Counted from the first letter of the stretch, positions 7,075 to 14,246 are shown. The stretch: 20,320 nucleotides of DNA from Holosporaceae bacterium (GCA_031262635.1 JAISHN010000108.1:1-20320); one strand, 5' to 3'. Numbers and translations are program-made. The notes: generated by a model from the sequence alone, not told the origin.

Positions 7075-8400
7075 TTATCTCCTCATCATGGCCGACATTT
7101 TGCCGATTCCGTTTTTCCTTATCTTTTTAAAAAGATCCAGCGCGCCTTCGTACTGCTTTACTAGCTTATTAACTTCCTGGATCGTAGTCCCCGATCCCGC
7201 CGCGATTCTTTTTTTTCTGGATCCGTTTAGCAGCTTGTAATTTCTCTTTTCCTTTTTAGTCATCGATTTAATAATCGCCAAATTTCTTGCGACCGTTTTG
7301 TCCGACACGCCGTGAGCGTCCATTAGACTCTCCAGTTGGGCGCTTTTCGGAAGCATTTTTACGATTGTTTTCAATCCGCCGAGTTTGGACATTTTTTCCA
7401 TCTGCGCGGCCAGATCGTCGAAGGTAAAAATCCCCGCTTGCATTCTTTTCGCGGTCTCTTCCGCTTCTTCTTTCGAAAAATGCTCTTGAGCCTTTTCGAC
7501 AAGCGAAACCACGTCGCCCATGCCTAAAAGCCGATCGGCGATTCGCTCCGCGTCGAACAATTCGATATCTTCAAGCCGTTCTCCCGAGCACAGGAATTTT
7601 ATTTCGCGTCCGGTTGTCGCTCTCATGGACAACGCCGTTCCGCCGCGAGCGTCTCCGTCGACGCGAGTTAGAATTACGCCGGAAATAGGAAGAGCCTCCG
7701 AGAATTTTCTCGCAATATTTATGGCGTCCTGTCCGGTCATTATGTCGGCGACCAAAAATATTTCATTTGGATCAAGAATTTTCTGAATTTCTTGAAGCTC
7801 GCTCATTTTTACTTCATCGATATGAAGACGGCCGGCGGTATCCATAATCAAAACGTCGGCATTTTCGCTTTCGACGCGATCGAGAGCCGTTTTGCAGATT
7901 GCTTCGACGGATTTTTTCTCAGATTGCGCGAAAACCGTCCCCTCGACTTTTCCCGCGAGAACTTTTAGCTGCTCTATCGCCGCCGGACGATAAATATCCG
8001 CCGAAGCGACGGCGACTTTTTTATTTTTCTTCGAAAAAAACTTTGCAAGCTTTCCGACGGTCGTCGTTTTTCCCGCTCCTTGCAACCCGACGAGCATTAT
8101 TTTGCAGGGCTTTTTATTTATCTCGAGCGGACTCGACGCGCCAAGCAATTCGACTAGATGATCGCGAACTATTTTTACGACCGTCTGTTCCGGCGAAACC
8201 GATTTTATCACGTCTTGCCCGACGGCTTTTTCCTTAGCCTCGGCGATAAACTTTTTTGCGACTTCCAGCGAAACGTCGGCTTCCAAAAGAGCGATTCTGA
8301 TTTCCCGCAACGCCTCGTCTACGTCGGACTCTTTCAAAATGCCGCTTTTACGCAGTTTATCAAATATTCCTGAGATTCTGCTGGAGAAAGAATCGAACAT
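7075..8400 (-). CDS. ffh: Signal recognition particle protein Ffh
   Basis: SRP54 GTPase that binds signal sequences together with 4.5S RNA and delivers ribosomes to FtsY at the inner membrane. The 441-residue protein has the N helical bundle, the G domain with GLQGAGKTTT (105-114), DTAGRLH (187-193) and TRVDGDARGG (245-254), where TKLDGDARGG is more common, and a methionine-rich M domain from about 310 with GSGTTIQEVNKLVKQYE. I start at ATG 8400 (MFDSFSSRI), the usual family start; a TTG two codons upstream is also in frame. No strong Shine-Dalgarno sequence is visible. A terminator hairpin stands only 24 bases upstream, so its promoter is not obvious. The downstream acyltransferase is coupled. 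The rpsP-rimM-trmD genes that often accompany ffh in proteobacteria are absent here. Confidence 0.95.
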   Translation of the reverse strand: MFDSFSSRISGIFDKLRKSGILKESDVDEALREIRIALLEADVSLEVAKKFIAEAKEKAVGQDVIKSVSPEQTVVKIVRDHLVELLGASSPLEINKKPCKIMLVGLQGAGKTTTVGKLAKFFSKKNKKVAVASADIYRPAAIEQLKVLAGKVEGTVFAQSEKKSVEAICKTALDRVESENADVLIMDTAGRLHIDEVKMSELQEIQKILDPNEIFLVADIMTGQDAINIARKFSEALPISGVILTRVDGDARGGTALSMRATTGREIKFLCSGERLEDIELFDAERIADRLLGMGDVVSLVEKAQEHFSKEEAEETAKRMQAGIFTFDDLAAQMEKMSKLGGLKTIVKMLPKSAQLESLMDAHGVSDKTVARNLAIIKSMTKKEKRNYKLLNGSRKKRIAAGSGTTIQEVNKLVKQYEGALDLFKKIRKNGIGKMSAMMRR

Positions 8401-8414
8401 TTCCAATCGCTCTT

Positions 8415-8450
8415 AAAAAAATAACGCGGGATATTATCACAATCCCGCGT
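8415..8450 (-). terminator. Rho-independent terminator of the LRR gene
   Basis: ACGCGGGAT (8424-8432) pairs perfectly with ATCCCGCGT (8442-8450) around a nine-base loop. Read on the minus strand, the hairpin is followed at once by a T-rich run (8422-8415). It lies 31 bases after the LRR gene end and 24 bases before the ffh start, so it should separate the two transcripts. Confidence 0.8.
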
Positions 8451-8480
8451 AATTATGAAACGAAGATAACGCGATGGAGA

Positions 8481-9362
8481 TTATGGAGGAAGCAACGGCC
8501 AGCCCTTTGTGTCGCCGGCTAAGGCAGATTCGCATGTTAATTCGCCATCATGAATTAGTCTCGCTAAGAACCATGGGCGCAATGTTCTTATACCTGGAGG
8601 AACTGTTTTACCGTTAATCTGAGCAACCTTACGGCCTAAACAATTACCTGGAGATAAAGATATTGTATAAGTACAAGTTCGATCATCATCCCGTGAGTCT
8701 GTAAAAAATGAATCACGACCGTTAGACCACGTAAATCCTAATCTTCGAAGCGTACATGGAACTACAACGCGGAACTCGGCGCTTTTAGAATGCGTTCCAA
8801 AATGCATTAATTCCAAACTTTGTAGTCTGGTATGAGCAAAATCCAGAGTAGGATTATGTCTGCCTAAAAGTTCATCACAAGTATCTCGATATCTTTGTAA
8901 TGTAGGCGGATAAAAAACGATATAACGATATTGGAATCCAGAAAAAGCCGCTGGCGCAACCGCCCATTGATCTTGTTCGGCGATACTAGCGCGTCTGAGA
9001 TCAAATACTCTAAGACTGGCTGTAGAAAGAAAAGCTTCCCTTTCAATATGCGCTACGCTAGAAGGAAAATTTATTGTATGCAAGCTATTATACCCGCAAA
9101 ACATAGCGCGGATAATTTGTGTAATACCAGATTCAGACAAATCTATCCTGGAAAGTTGCCATTTCTTAGGAAGCGCTCTTAAATTTTCACATAACGTACT
9201 AGCAGGGTTTGCCCCATCTACAAGCTTTAAATCCATCGTAAGAGTATCGCCAGAAGAAGTCCGACAGTAAAGAGACATATGATTTGACGCGCACTCTGCA
9301 TGGAAAAAAGACGTCGCCAGGAAAGTCGCTACGCCAACAATTGAAAAAAATACTTTTGTCAT
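8481..9362 (-). CDS. Secreted leucine-rich-repeat protein (BspA-like LRR_5)
   Basis: A 293-residue exported protein of unknown role. Residues 1-22 are a clear signal peptide, with likely cleavage before ECASN. Residues 70-124 contain two or so BspA/LRR_5-like repeats (LSRIDLSESGITQI, then LHTINFPSSVAHIEREAF, then LRVFDLRR); the rest is not clearly repetitive. The mature chain has about nine cysteines, which suggests disulfides after export. It lacks a membrane anchor or lipobox. Codon use has fewer of the CG-containing codons frequent in ffh and recG, so it may be acquired. A strong ribosome binding site GGAGG precedes the ATG, and a terminator follows, so it is probably a single-gene transcript. 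Related BspA-type proteins are often surface or host-interaction proteins; that role is inference here. Confidence 0.7.
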   Translation of the reverse strand: MTKVFFSIVGVATFLATSFFHAECASNHMSLYCRTSSGDTLTMDLKLVDGANPASTLCENLRALPKKWQLSRIDLSESGITQIIRAMFCGYNSLHTINFPSSVAHIEREAFLSTASLRVFDLRRASIAEQDQWAVAPAAFSGFQYRYIVFYPPTLQRYRDTCDELLGRHNPTLDFAHTRLQSLELMHFGTHSKSAEFRVVVPCTLRRLGFTWSNGRDSFFTDSRDDDRTCTYTISLSPGNCLGRKVAQINGKTVPPGIRTLRPWFLARLIHDGELTCESALAGDTKGWPLLPP

Positions 9363-9366
9363 AAAA

Positions 9367-9402
9367 CCTCCATAAATGTTTAAATTATATATAAGTATTA
9401 TA
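9367..9402 (-). promoter_or_regulatory. Leader of the LRR gene: strong RBS and two -10 candidates
   Basis: On the minus strand GGAGG (9371-9367) stands four bases before the ATG at 9362. Two TATAAT sequences occur at 9402-9397 and 9389-9384. Neither has a good -35 box at standard spacing, so the promoter assignment is weak while the ribosome binding site is clear. Confidence 0.45.
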
Positions 9403-9437
9403 ATTAAAAAAACAAGTAAAAACTTTGCTTAAAAATA

Positions 9438-9555
9438 GGCTGCGTTAGGAAAAATTTTGTTCGTCGTCCATTCTTGTCATCCTGAGCGCAGCGAAGGATC
9501 CAGACGGCGAGTACGCCGAGAAAGCGCGTGGATCCTTCGTCGGGCAAGCCCTCGA
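9438..9555 (+). repeat. Dispersed repeat copy A (truncated), upstream of recG
   Basis: Begins TA|GGCTGCGTTAGGAAAAAT and continues TTTGTTCGTCGTCC, then GTCATCCTGAGC, GAAGGATCCAGACGGC and GTGGATCCTTCGTCGG. It matches copies B and D up to about 9555 and then diverges, so the far end is missing. The inner part is an imperfect palindrome around GGATCC. A reading frame through it adds 26 false residues to recG if the first ATG is used. Confidence 0.8.
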
Positions 9556-9568
9556 TCAGTCCCCGTTC

Positions 9569-9596
9569 TTGCGTCGCAAATAGAACGAACTATAAT
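9569..9596 (+). promoter_or_regulatory. Possible recG promoter
   Basis: TTGCGT (9569-9574), 16 bases, then a perfect TATAAT (9591-9596), immediately outside repeat A. Transcription would start around 9603, only a few bases before the ATG at 9606, implying a nearly leaderless message. No Shine-Dalgarno sequence is visible, which fits. The -35 box is poor. Confidence 0.4.
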
Positions 9597-9605
9597 CGCC
9601 TAGAT

Positions 9606-11615
9606 ATGACTCATTTTTTATTGCAGCCGTTCGATAAATTTGTAAAGCTTGCCGATTTCAGTCGCAAAGCGATAAAAAGGTGTTGTTCGGGCGATCGCGC
9701 AGTCGATCTACTGTTTCATTTTCCAACGTCGCTGCAAAGACGGTCGGACGACGCGAACAATTTTACGGATAAAGATAAGCTAACCGTCGTTTTAAAAATC
9801 ACCGGCCACGCTCAGCCGCGTTTTAAGAGTTCTCCCTATAAAGTTTACGGAGAAACGCCCGCCGGCGATACTATTACTATTATATATTTCCACTATAACG
9901 CCGCTTACGTCAGAAGATCCTTGCCGATAGACGGCGTTTTTACCGTTAGCGGCGAAGCTCGCAAGACGGCGGAAGGGATTCAGATGGCGCACCCAGACGC
10001 GATCGCTCCCGCCGCGTCGTTTCAATACTACGTCGGCTCGGAGCCGGTTTATCCGCTAACCGCGAAACTTACGAATAAGACTCTGCGATACGCCGTAAAC
10101 GCCTTGCTGAAAGTTATGCCGGAGATCGACGATTGGATTCCTGAAGACTTGCGGCAAAAATACGAGCTGCCGACTTTCACGGAAGCCGTCAGAGCCGCGC
10201 ACAATCCTAAGACTTCCGAAGACGTTATGCTAACAAATCCGGCGCGACGAAGAATCGCCGTCGACGAATTATTGACCAATCAAATTAGGTTGAAACAAAT
10301 CCGCGAATCCATGACGCGAATGCGAACCGAGCCTTTTCAACAGACCAACGAGATTATCCAACGTCTGCGCTTGCCGTTTGAACTGACGAAGGATCAACTA
10401 TCGTGTCTCGAAGATATAAAAAAAGATCTCGCTTCCGGCAGACCGATGAATCGGCTGATTCAGGGCGACGTAGGATCGGGAAAAACAGTCGTCGCTTTTA
10501 TAAGCGCGCTTATCGCTCTTGAAAACGACGCTCAAGCCGCCCTGCTCGCTCCGACCGAGATACTGGCTCTCCAGCATTTCTACAATATCAAAAAAATGTC
10601 GGAAAATCTTGGAATTAACGTCGACGTTATGCTTGCGGCGAATCGAAAATATCGCTTTGAGCAGATCGAAAGGCTTAAAAGCGGCGAAACGCAAATTCTG
10701 ATCGGCACGCACGCGGTTCTCGAAGAAGAAATCGAGTTTAAAAATCTTGGACTAGCGATTGTCGACGAGCAACATCGGTTTGGCGTTCTGCAGCGGCTGG
10801 CTTTGATAAAAAAATGCAAATACCCGAACGTGTTGGCTATGTCCGCGACTCCAATTCCGCGAACGCTGCTGCTCGGATGCTACGGCGATCTCGACGTATC
10901 GACTATTAAAACTAAACCGGAAGGACGAAAACCTATAGAGACAATCGTTATAGGAGCTTCAAAAATAGACGAGCTAGCGGCTCGATTGAAAAAAATGGAC
11001 TCGCAAATATATTGGGTGTGCCCCGCCATAGAAGAATCCGAGACGCTTACAACCGTCGACGAACGCCGCGAATATTTAACGAAGCATTTTTCCGCGGAAG
11101 ACGTTCGCGCGTTGCACGGAAAAATGAAAGCAAAAGAAAAAGACGACATTATACGAAAATTTAAAAACGGCGAGTTCAAAATCCTCGTTTCGACGACGGT
11201 TATCGAAGTAGGAGTCGATATTCCAAACGCCAACGTCATCGTAATAGAACACGCAGAGAGATTCGGCCTGGCTCAATTGCACCAGCTGCGCGGCAGAGTA
11301 GGACGGGGCTGCGACGCGTCGTACTGCGTTTTGCTATACCGTTATCCAATGTCGGAAGTCGGCAAACAACGGCTGCAACTTATGAAAGAAACGAGCGACG
11401 GATTTTTGATCAGCGAGAAAGATTTAAAACTCCGCGGAGCCGGAGATATCCTAGGAAAAGAGCAAAGCGGGTTTAATACGTTGAAATTCAGCGATTTTTC
11501 AAGCAATGAAGAGCTAATAAAAATCGCCGAGGAAATTTCCCGCGTTATCGACGATAAAACCGCGGAGTTTTTGTATAAGATTTTCAGTCGAATAAATGAA
11601 GACGTTGTTGCGTAA
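9606..11615 (+). CDS. recG: ATP-dependent DNA helicase RecG
   Basis: Superfamily 2 helicase that remodels stalled replication forks and Holliday junctions. The 669-residue chain has the N-terminal wedge/OB region (about 60-150), then helicase motifs: GDVGSGKT (287-294), DEQHRFGVLQR from 387, SATPIPRTL from 413, and QLRGRVGRG (560-568), followed by the RecG-specific LKLRGAGDILGKEQSGF near the end. I choose ATG 9606 (MTHFLLQPFDKF) because an earlier in-frame ATG at 9528 lies inside repeat A and its 26 extra residues are repeat translation, not RecG-like. The length is close to that of other RecG proteins. Repeat A lies directly upstream and element B starts 8 bases after the stop, so it is bracketed by related mobile repeats. 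It is divergent from the LRR gene. Confidence 0.95.
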   Translation: MTHFLLQPFDKFVKLADFSRKAIKRCCSGDRAVDLLFHFPTSLQRRSDDANNFTDKDKLTVVLKITGHAQPRFKSSPYKVYGETPAGDTITIIYFHYNAAYVRRSLPIDGVFTVSGEARKTAEGIQMAHPDAIAPAASFQYYVGSEPVYPLTAKLTNKTLRYAVNALLKVMPEIDDWIPEDLRQKYELPTFTEAVRAAHNPKTSEDVMLTNPARRRIAVDELLTNQIRLKQIRESMTRMRTEPFQQTNEIIQRLRLPFELTKDQLSCLEDIKKDLASGRPMNRLIQGDVGSGKTVVAFISALIALENDAQAALLAPTEILALQHFYNIKKMSENLGINVDVMLAANRKYRFEQIERLKSGETQILIGTHAVLEEEIEFKNLGLAIVDEQHRFGVLQRLALIKKCKYPNVLAMSATPIPRTLLLGCYGDLDVSTIKTKPEGRKPIETIVIGASKIDELAARLKKMDSQIYWVCPAIEESETLTTVDERREYLTKHFSAEDVRALHGKMKAKEKDDIIRKFKNGEFKILVSTTVIEVGVDIPNANVIVIEHAERFGLAQLHQLRGRVGRGCDASYCVLLYRYPMSEVGKQRLQLMKETSDGFLISEKDLKLRGAGDILGKEQSGFNTLKFSDFSSNEELIKIAEEISRVIDDKTAEFLYKIFSRINEDVVA

Positions 11616-11622
11616 ATCGTTA

Positions 11623-11869
11623 GGCTGTGTTAGGAAAAATTTTGTTCGTCGTCCCTTTCCGTCATCCTGAGCAAAGCGAAGGATCCAGACGGCAAGTACG
11701 CCGGAAAAGCGCGTGGATCCTTCGTCGGACTTCGTCCTCCTCTAGGATGACGGGAAGGGAAGAAACTTCGCGAATTCACGCGCCTAGCAACGACTTATTG
11801 CGGAGTATAAACCTCTTGTTCCAACAAAAATAGCCTCATACCACTCATCACATTTTTCCTAACAGAGCC
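11623..11869 (+). mobile_element. MITE-like element B with terminal inverted repeats
   Basis: About 247 bases with matching ends. The left end with its flanking A is AGGCTGTGTTAGGAAAAAT (11622-11640); the right end, reverse complemented (11870-11852), is AGGCTCTGTTAGGAAAAAT, differing at one base. TA lies on both flanks (11621-11622 and 11870-11871), either a 2-bp target duplication or part of the ends. The interior holds the GTCATCCTGAGC ... GAAGGATCC ... GGATCCTTCG ... AGGATGACGG palindrome and about 120 bases without a plausible gene. A 68-codon frame through it is repeat translation. It starts 8 bases after recG. Its right end resembles the IS end at 493-503, so an IS5-like transposase may mobilise it; that is inference. 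Confidence 0.75.
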
Positions 11870-11952
11870 TACATATAAACAAATAATTCTTTGCAACCCT
11901 AATAACGGATTAAAACTCATATGCCGGCTGAAGAAAATTATGAATTACTAGC

Positions 11953-12038
11953 TCGTCATCCTTGGCCGTAGGCCGAGGATCCAGTGAAACTTCAACATTT
12001 TCTGGATCCTCGCTTCGCTACGCTCGCAAGGATGACGA
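11953..12038. repeat. Palindromic repeat C (TCGTCATCCTTG family)
   Basis: Runs from TCGTCATCCTTGG to CAAGGATGACGA and is self-complementary over most of its 86 bases, including GAGGATCCAG opposite CTGGATCCTC. The middle about 15 bases form the loop. It is related to repeats E and G but lacks the GGCTGTGTTAGG ends of A, B, D and H. As RNA it would form one long hairpin. Confidence 0.8.
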
Positions 12039-12055
12039 AAGAAGCCTTCTCTACG

Positions 12056-12217
12056 TCATTGCTAAAAGCGCGAAGCTTCTTCTTTCTCCGTCATCCTAGA
12101 GGAGGGCTTGCCCGACGAAGGATCCATGCGCTTTCCAAACGTACTCGCCGTCTGGATCCTTAGCTTTGCTCAGGATGATGGAAAGGAACGACGAACAAAG
12201 TTTTTCCTAACACAGCC
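12056..12217 (-). repeat. Dispersed repeat copy D, inverted relative of element B
   Basis: Read on the minus strand it begins GGCTGTGTTAGGAAAAAC at 12217 (TA outside at 12218-12219) and follows B through CATCCTGAGCAAAGC, AAGGATCCAGACGGC, ATGGATCCTTCGTCGG, CTCCTCTAGGATGACGG and AGCTTCGCGC, down to about 12056. Its second terminus is not recognisable. With B it makes a large inverted repeat enclosing repeat C. The region 11616-12288 contains no other recognisable gene. Confidence 0.75.
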
Positions 12218-12247
12218 TAAACTGTAGCGATATTTTTCATTCAAGAT

Positions 12248-12253
12248 TATACT
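12248..12253 (+). promoter_or_regulatory. Possible -10 box for rlpA
   Basis: TATACT lies 35 bases before the GTG start of rlpA and just outside repeat D. No good -35 box is present at 16-18 bases. A TTGGAGATT ribosome binding site at about 12277-12285 precedes the GTG. Confidence 0.3.
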
Positions 12254-12288
12254 TGCCCCGTTAAAAAATCTAACTTTGGAGATTAATT

Positions 12289-12831
12289 GTGAAACAAGCC
12301 GCGGTTGGCGAAGTTCGCGCCTTGCAAAAAATCATAGCTTTTTCCTTATTATCGCTACTGGTCGCGTGTTCGAGCCAGGACGAACGTCGTCCGACGGGCA
12401 AATATTGGCACCACGGAAGCGAAAGGCCGTATACGATCCGCGGAGTTAAGTATTATCCGCAGGTTCATTATAAATATACGGCGGTTGGAGAGGCGAGTTG
12501 GTACGGATACGATTGTCACGGTCTTCCGACGGCAACCGGCAGAAAGTTTCAAAAACACAATCTCACTGCGGCTCATAGAACCTTACCGCTTCCGAGCGTG
12601 GTGTTAGTAGAAAATCTGGAAAACGGCAAAAAGGTAAAGTTATTGGTCAACGATAGAGGGCCTTTTCCAAGAAACAACAATAGAAGAATAATAGACGTTA
12701 CTCAAAAAGCGGCGGAAATTCTCGGCTTTCGTAGAAAAGGCCATACTAGAGTAAGAGTTACGTGCCTACCCGAAGAAAGCCGACGCGCCGCTATAGCGTA
12801 TCGCAGAAAGCCGTATTCCTCGGGACTTTGA
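12289..12831 (+). CDS. rlpA: RlpA-like septal lipoprotein / lytic transglycosylase
   Basis: An outer-membrane lipoprotein with a double-psi beta-barrel domain; characterised relatives cleave denuded glycan strands at the septum. A GTG start preceded by TTGGAG gives 180 residues. The signal peptide ends in the lipobox LLVAC (Cys27). The RlpA domain (about 62-160) has GEASWYG (67-73), TATGRKF, LTAAHRTLPLPS, and VNDRGPF with Asp122, followed by RIIDVTQKAAEILGF. The protein stops soon after this domain, so it lacks the C-terminal SPOR domain found in E. coli RlpA that directs it to septal peptidoglycan. The stop is two bases before the GTG of coaB, indicating an operon although the functions are unrelated. 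Confidence 0.9.
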   Translation: MKQAAVGEVRALQKIIAFSLLSLLVACSSQDERRPTGKYWHHGSERPYTIRGVKYYPQVHYKYTAVGEASWYGYDCHGLPTATGRKFQKHNLTAAHRTLPLPSVVLVENLENGKKVKLLVNDRGPFPRNNNRRIIDVTQKAAEILGFRRKGHTRVRVTCLPEESRRAAIAYRRKPYSSGL

Positions 12832-12833
12832 AA

Positions 12834-13568
12834 GTGAACGTATTAATCACCGCGGGAGGAACTGCGGAACGGATCGATTCCGTCAGAAGCGTCGTAAATT
12901 TTGCTACCGGCAAGCTAGGAAGTCTGATCGCCGACTATTTTGCCGAGTCTCCGAAAGCTGAGAAGATTTTTTATATCTGCGGAAAAAACGCGGTTCAGCA
13001 GACGACGACAAAAGCGAAAATCCTTCCAATCGAAACCGTCGACGAGTTAGAAAACGCCGTAAGAAAAGTTTTTAGAGAAAACCGCGTCGACGCTATCGTT
13101 CACAGCATGGCGGTCGGCGATTTTCAAATGCGAGCCGCGACAAACGCGCGACTTTTAGCCGAATCTATCTGGAAAGCGAAGCCGAAGACGCAAAACGAAC
13201 TAGAAAAGTTAATCGCAAACGCCGGCGGTTTTTATTACGGCGGAAAAATTAGCTCGAACGAAGAAAATCTGATTCTACTTTTCAAGCAAGCCCCTAAAAT
13301 TATTTCTCTTTTTCGCGAATTATCGCCGCGCTCGCTACTAATAGGCTTCAAATTGCTGGACGGAGTCCCGCTTGAAACGCTGATCGACGCGGCTTATTCT
13401 TCGATTATGAAAAACGGCTGCGAGTATGTTCTAGCGAACGATTTGCAAGACGTTGCGAGTGAAAAACACATTGGATATTTGATTGATCGAACAAAAAACG
13501 CGCGTAAGTACGAAGGGAAAGAGCAAATCGCTCGAGGGATTGTCGAGGAAGTTTTTAGAAAAGTTTGA
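12834..13568 (+). CDS. coaB: Phosphopantothenate-cysteine ligase, stand-alone CoaB (Streptococcus type)
   Basis: Second step of coenzyme A synthesis from phosphopantothenate: nucleotide-dependent joining of cysteine to 4'-phosphopantothenate. The 244-residue protein starts at GTG 12834 (MNVLITAGGTAERIDSVRSV), two bases after rlpA; a longer in-frame start at 12762 would overlap rlpA and adds residues unlike the family. Visible motifs are LITAGGT, FATGKLGS, the VHSMAVGDF block, GGKISSNEENLILL, PKIISLF, LIGFKLLDGVPLETLI and VLANDL. The KISS, GFKLL and ANDL pattern is that of the separate CoaB proteins of streptococci and relatives, not of the CoaB half of bifunctional CoaBC. The decarboxylase partner follows 45 bases downstream. 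Confidence 0.88.
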   Translation: MNVLITAGGTAERIDSVRSVVNFATGKLGSLIADYFAESPKAEKIFYICGKNAVQQTTTKAKILPIETVDELENAVRKVFRENRVDAIVHSMAVGDFQMRAATNARLLAESIWKAKPKTQNELEKLIANAGGFYYGGKISSNEENLILLFKQAPKIISLFRELSPRSLLIGFKLLDGVPLETLIDAAYSSIMKNGCEYVLANDLQDVASEKHIGYLIDRTKNARKYEGKEQIARGIVEEVFRKV

Positions 13569-13580
13569 GCGTTACAACGT

Positions 13581-13600
13581 CTTCTATGCAATAATAGAAG
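13581..13600 (+). repeat. Small hairpin just before the coaC ribosome binding site
   Basis: CTTCTAT and ATAGAAG pair perfectly around the six-base loop GCAATA. The hairpin lies immediately upstream of the AAAAGGGGAA ribosome binding site (about 13601-13610) of coaC. There is no T-run, so it is not a terminator. It might stabilise the message or modulate coaC translation. Confidence 0.35.
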
Positions 13601-13613
13601 AAAAGGGGAAGTC

Positions 13614-14168
13614 ATGAAAAATGTCGTCTTAGGAGTTACTGGCGGCGTCGCGGCGTACAAAGCGGCGGAAATCGCGAATCTACTAACAAAAAACGGCGTT
13701 TCGGTTCATACAATCCTAACCGCGGCCGCGCGGAAATTCATCGCGCCGCTTACGTTTCAGTCGCTGACTAAAAACAAAACTTATGCCGATATGTTCGAAG
13801 AGATCGTTTGCGAGGACATTCGTCACATATCTCTTGCAAAAAAAGCCGACTTGGTTTTAATCGCTCCGGCGACGGCGAATTTTATCGGCAAGCTGGCGGC
13901 TGGAATTGCGGACGACATGTTGACGACGGTCGTCGCGGCCGCCTACGGCAAACCGATTGTAATCTGTCCCGCAATGAATACGGCGATGTACGAAAATCCG
14001 ATTATTCAGAATAATATCGCGAAACTGACTAAATTAGGGTATCGCTTTATCGAACCGAAAGAATCGCGACTCGCCTGCGGCGACCTCGGCAAAGGAGCGT
14101 TAGCGAACGTAGACGTTATTATCTCCGCCGTTTCCGAATTTCTTTCAGAGAGTTTTAAGCGTTCTTAA
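13614..14168 (+). CDS. coaC: Phosphopantothenoylcysteine decarboxylase, stand-alone CoaC (Streptococcus type)
   Basis: Flavoprotein of the HFCD family that decarboxylates 4'-phosphopantothenoylcysteine to 4'-phosphopantetheine. All active-site landmarks are present in 184 residues: GVTGGVAAYKA at the N-terminal FMN site, His71 in IRHISLAKKADL, APATANFIGKLAAGIADDML, Asn122 in PAMNTAMYENP, and Cys155 in RLACGDLGKGAL. The length matches the mono-functional enzyme; the ligase domain is not fused but is the preceding gene. A strong AGGGGAAG ribosome binding site precedes the ATG. Together coaB and coaC reproduce what one coaBC gene does in most proteobacteria. Confidence 0.92.
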   Translation: MKNVVLGVTGGVAAYKAAEIANLLTKNGVSVHTILTAAARKFIAPLTFQSLTKNKTYADMFEEIVCEDIRHISLAKKADLVLIAPATANFIGKLAAGIADDMLTTVVAAAYGKPIVICPAMNTAMYENPIIQNNIAKLTKLGYRFIEPKESRLACGDLGKGALANVDVIISAVSEFLSESFKRS

Positions 14169-14240
14169 GTTAATCGACGGTCGCAAAGAAAGGCGGATTG
14201 TCGTCTCGCCGAGTCGGTATACATCAAAATCGTTTTTGTT

Positions 14241-14246
14241 TATACT
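14241..14246 (+). promoter_or_regulatory. Possible -10 box for the FzlA-like/lnt pair
   Basis: TATACT ends nine bases before the ATG at 14256. Transcription would begin about two or three bases before the start codon, and there is no Shine-Dalgarno sequence between. No good -35 box was found. Confidence 0.3.

Noticed and set aside
11627..11833. 68-codon plus-strand frame with RHPEQSEGSRRQ
   Set aside because: This is translation of the GTCATCCTGAGC repeat inside element B, a pattern well known as a false ORF.
11623..12217. CRISPR array
   Set aside because: The repeats are inverted, long and unevenly spaced, with no regular short spacers and no cas gene nearby.
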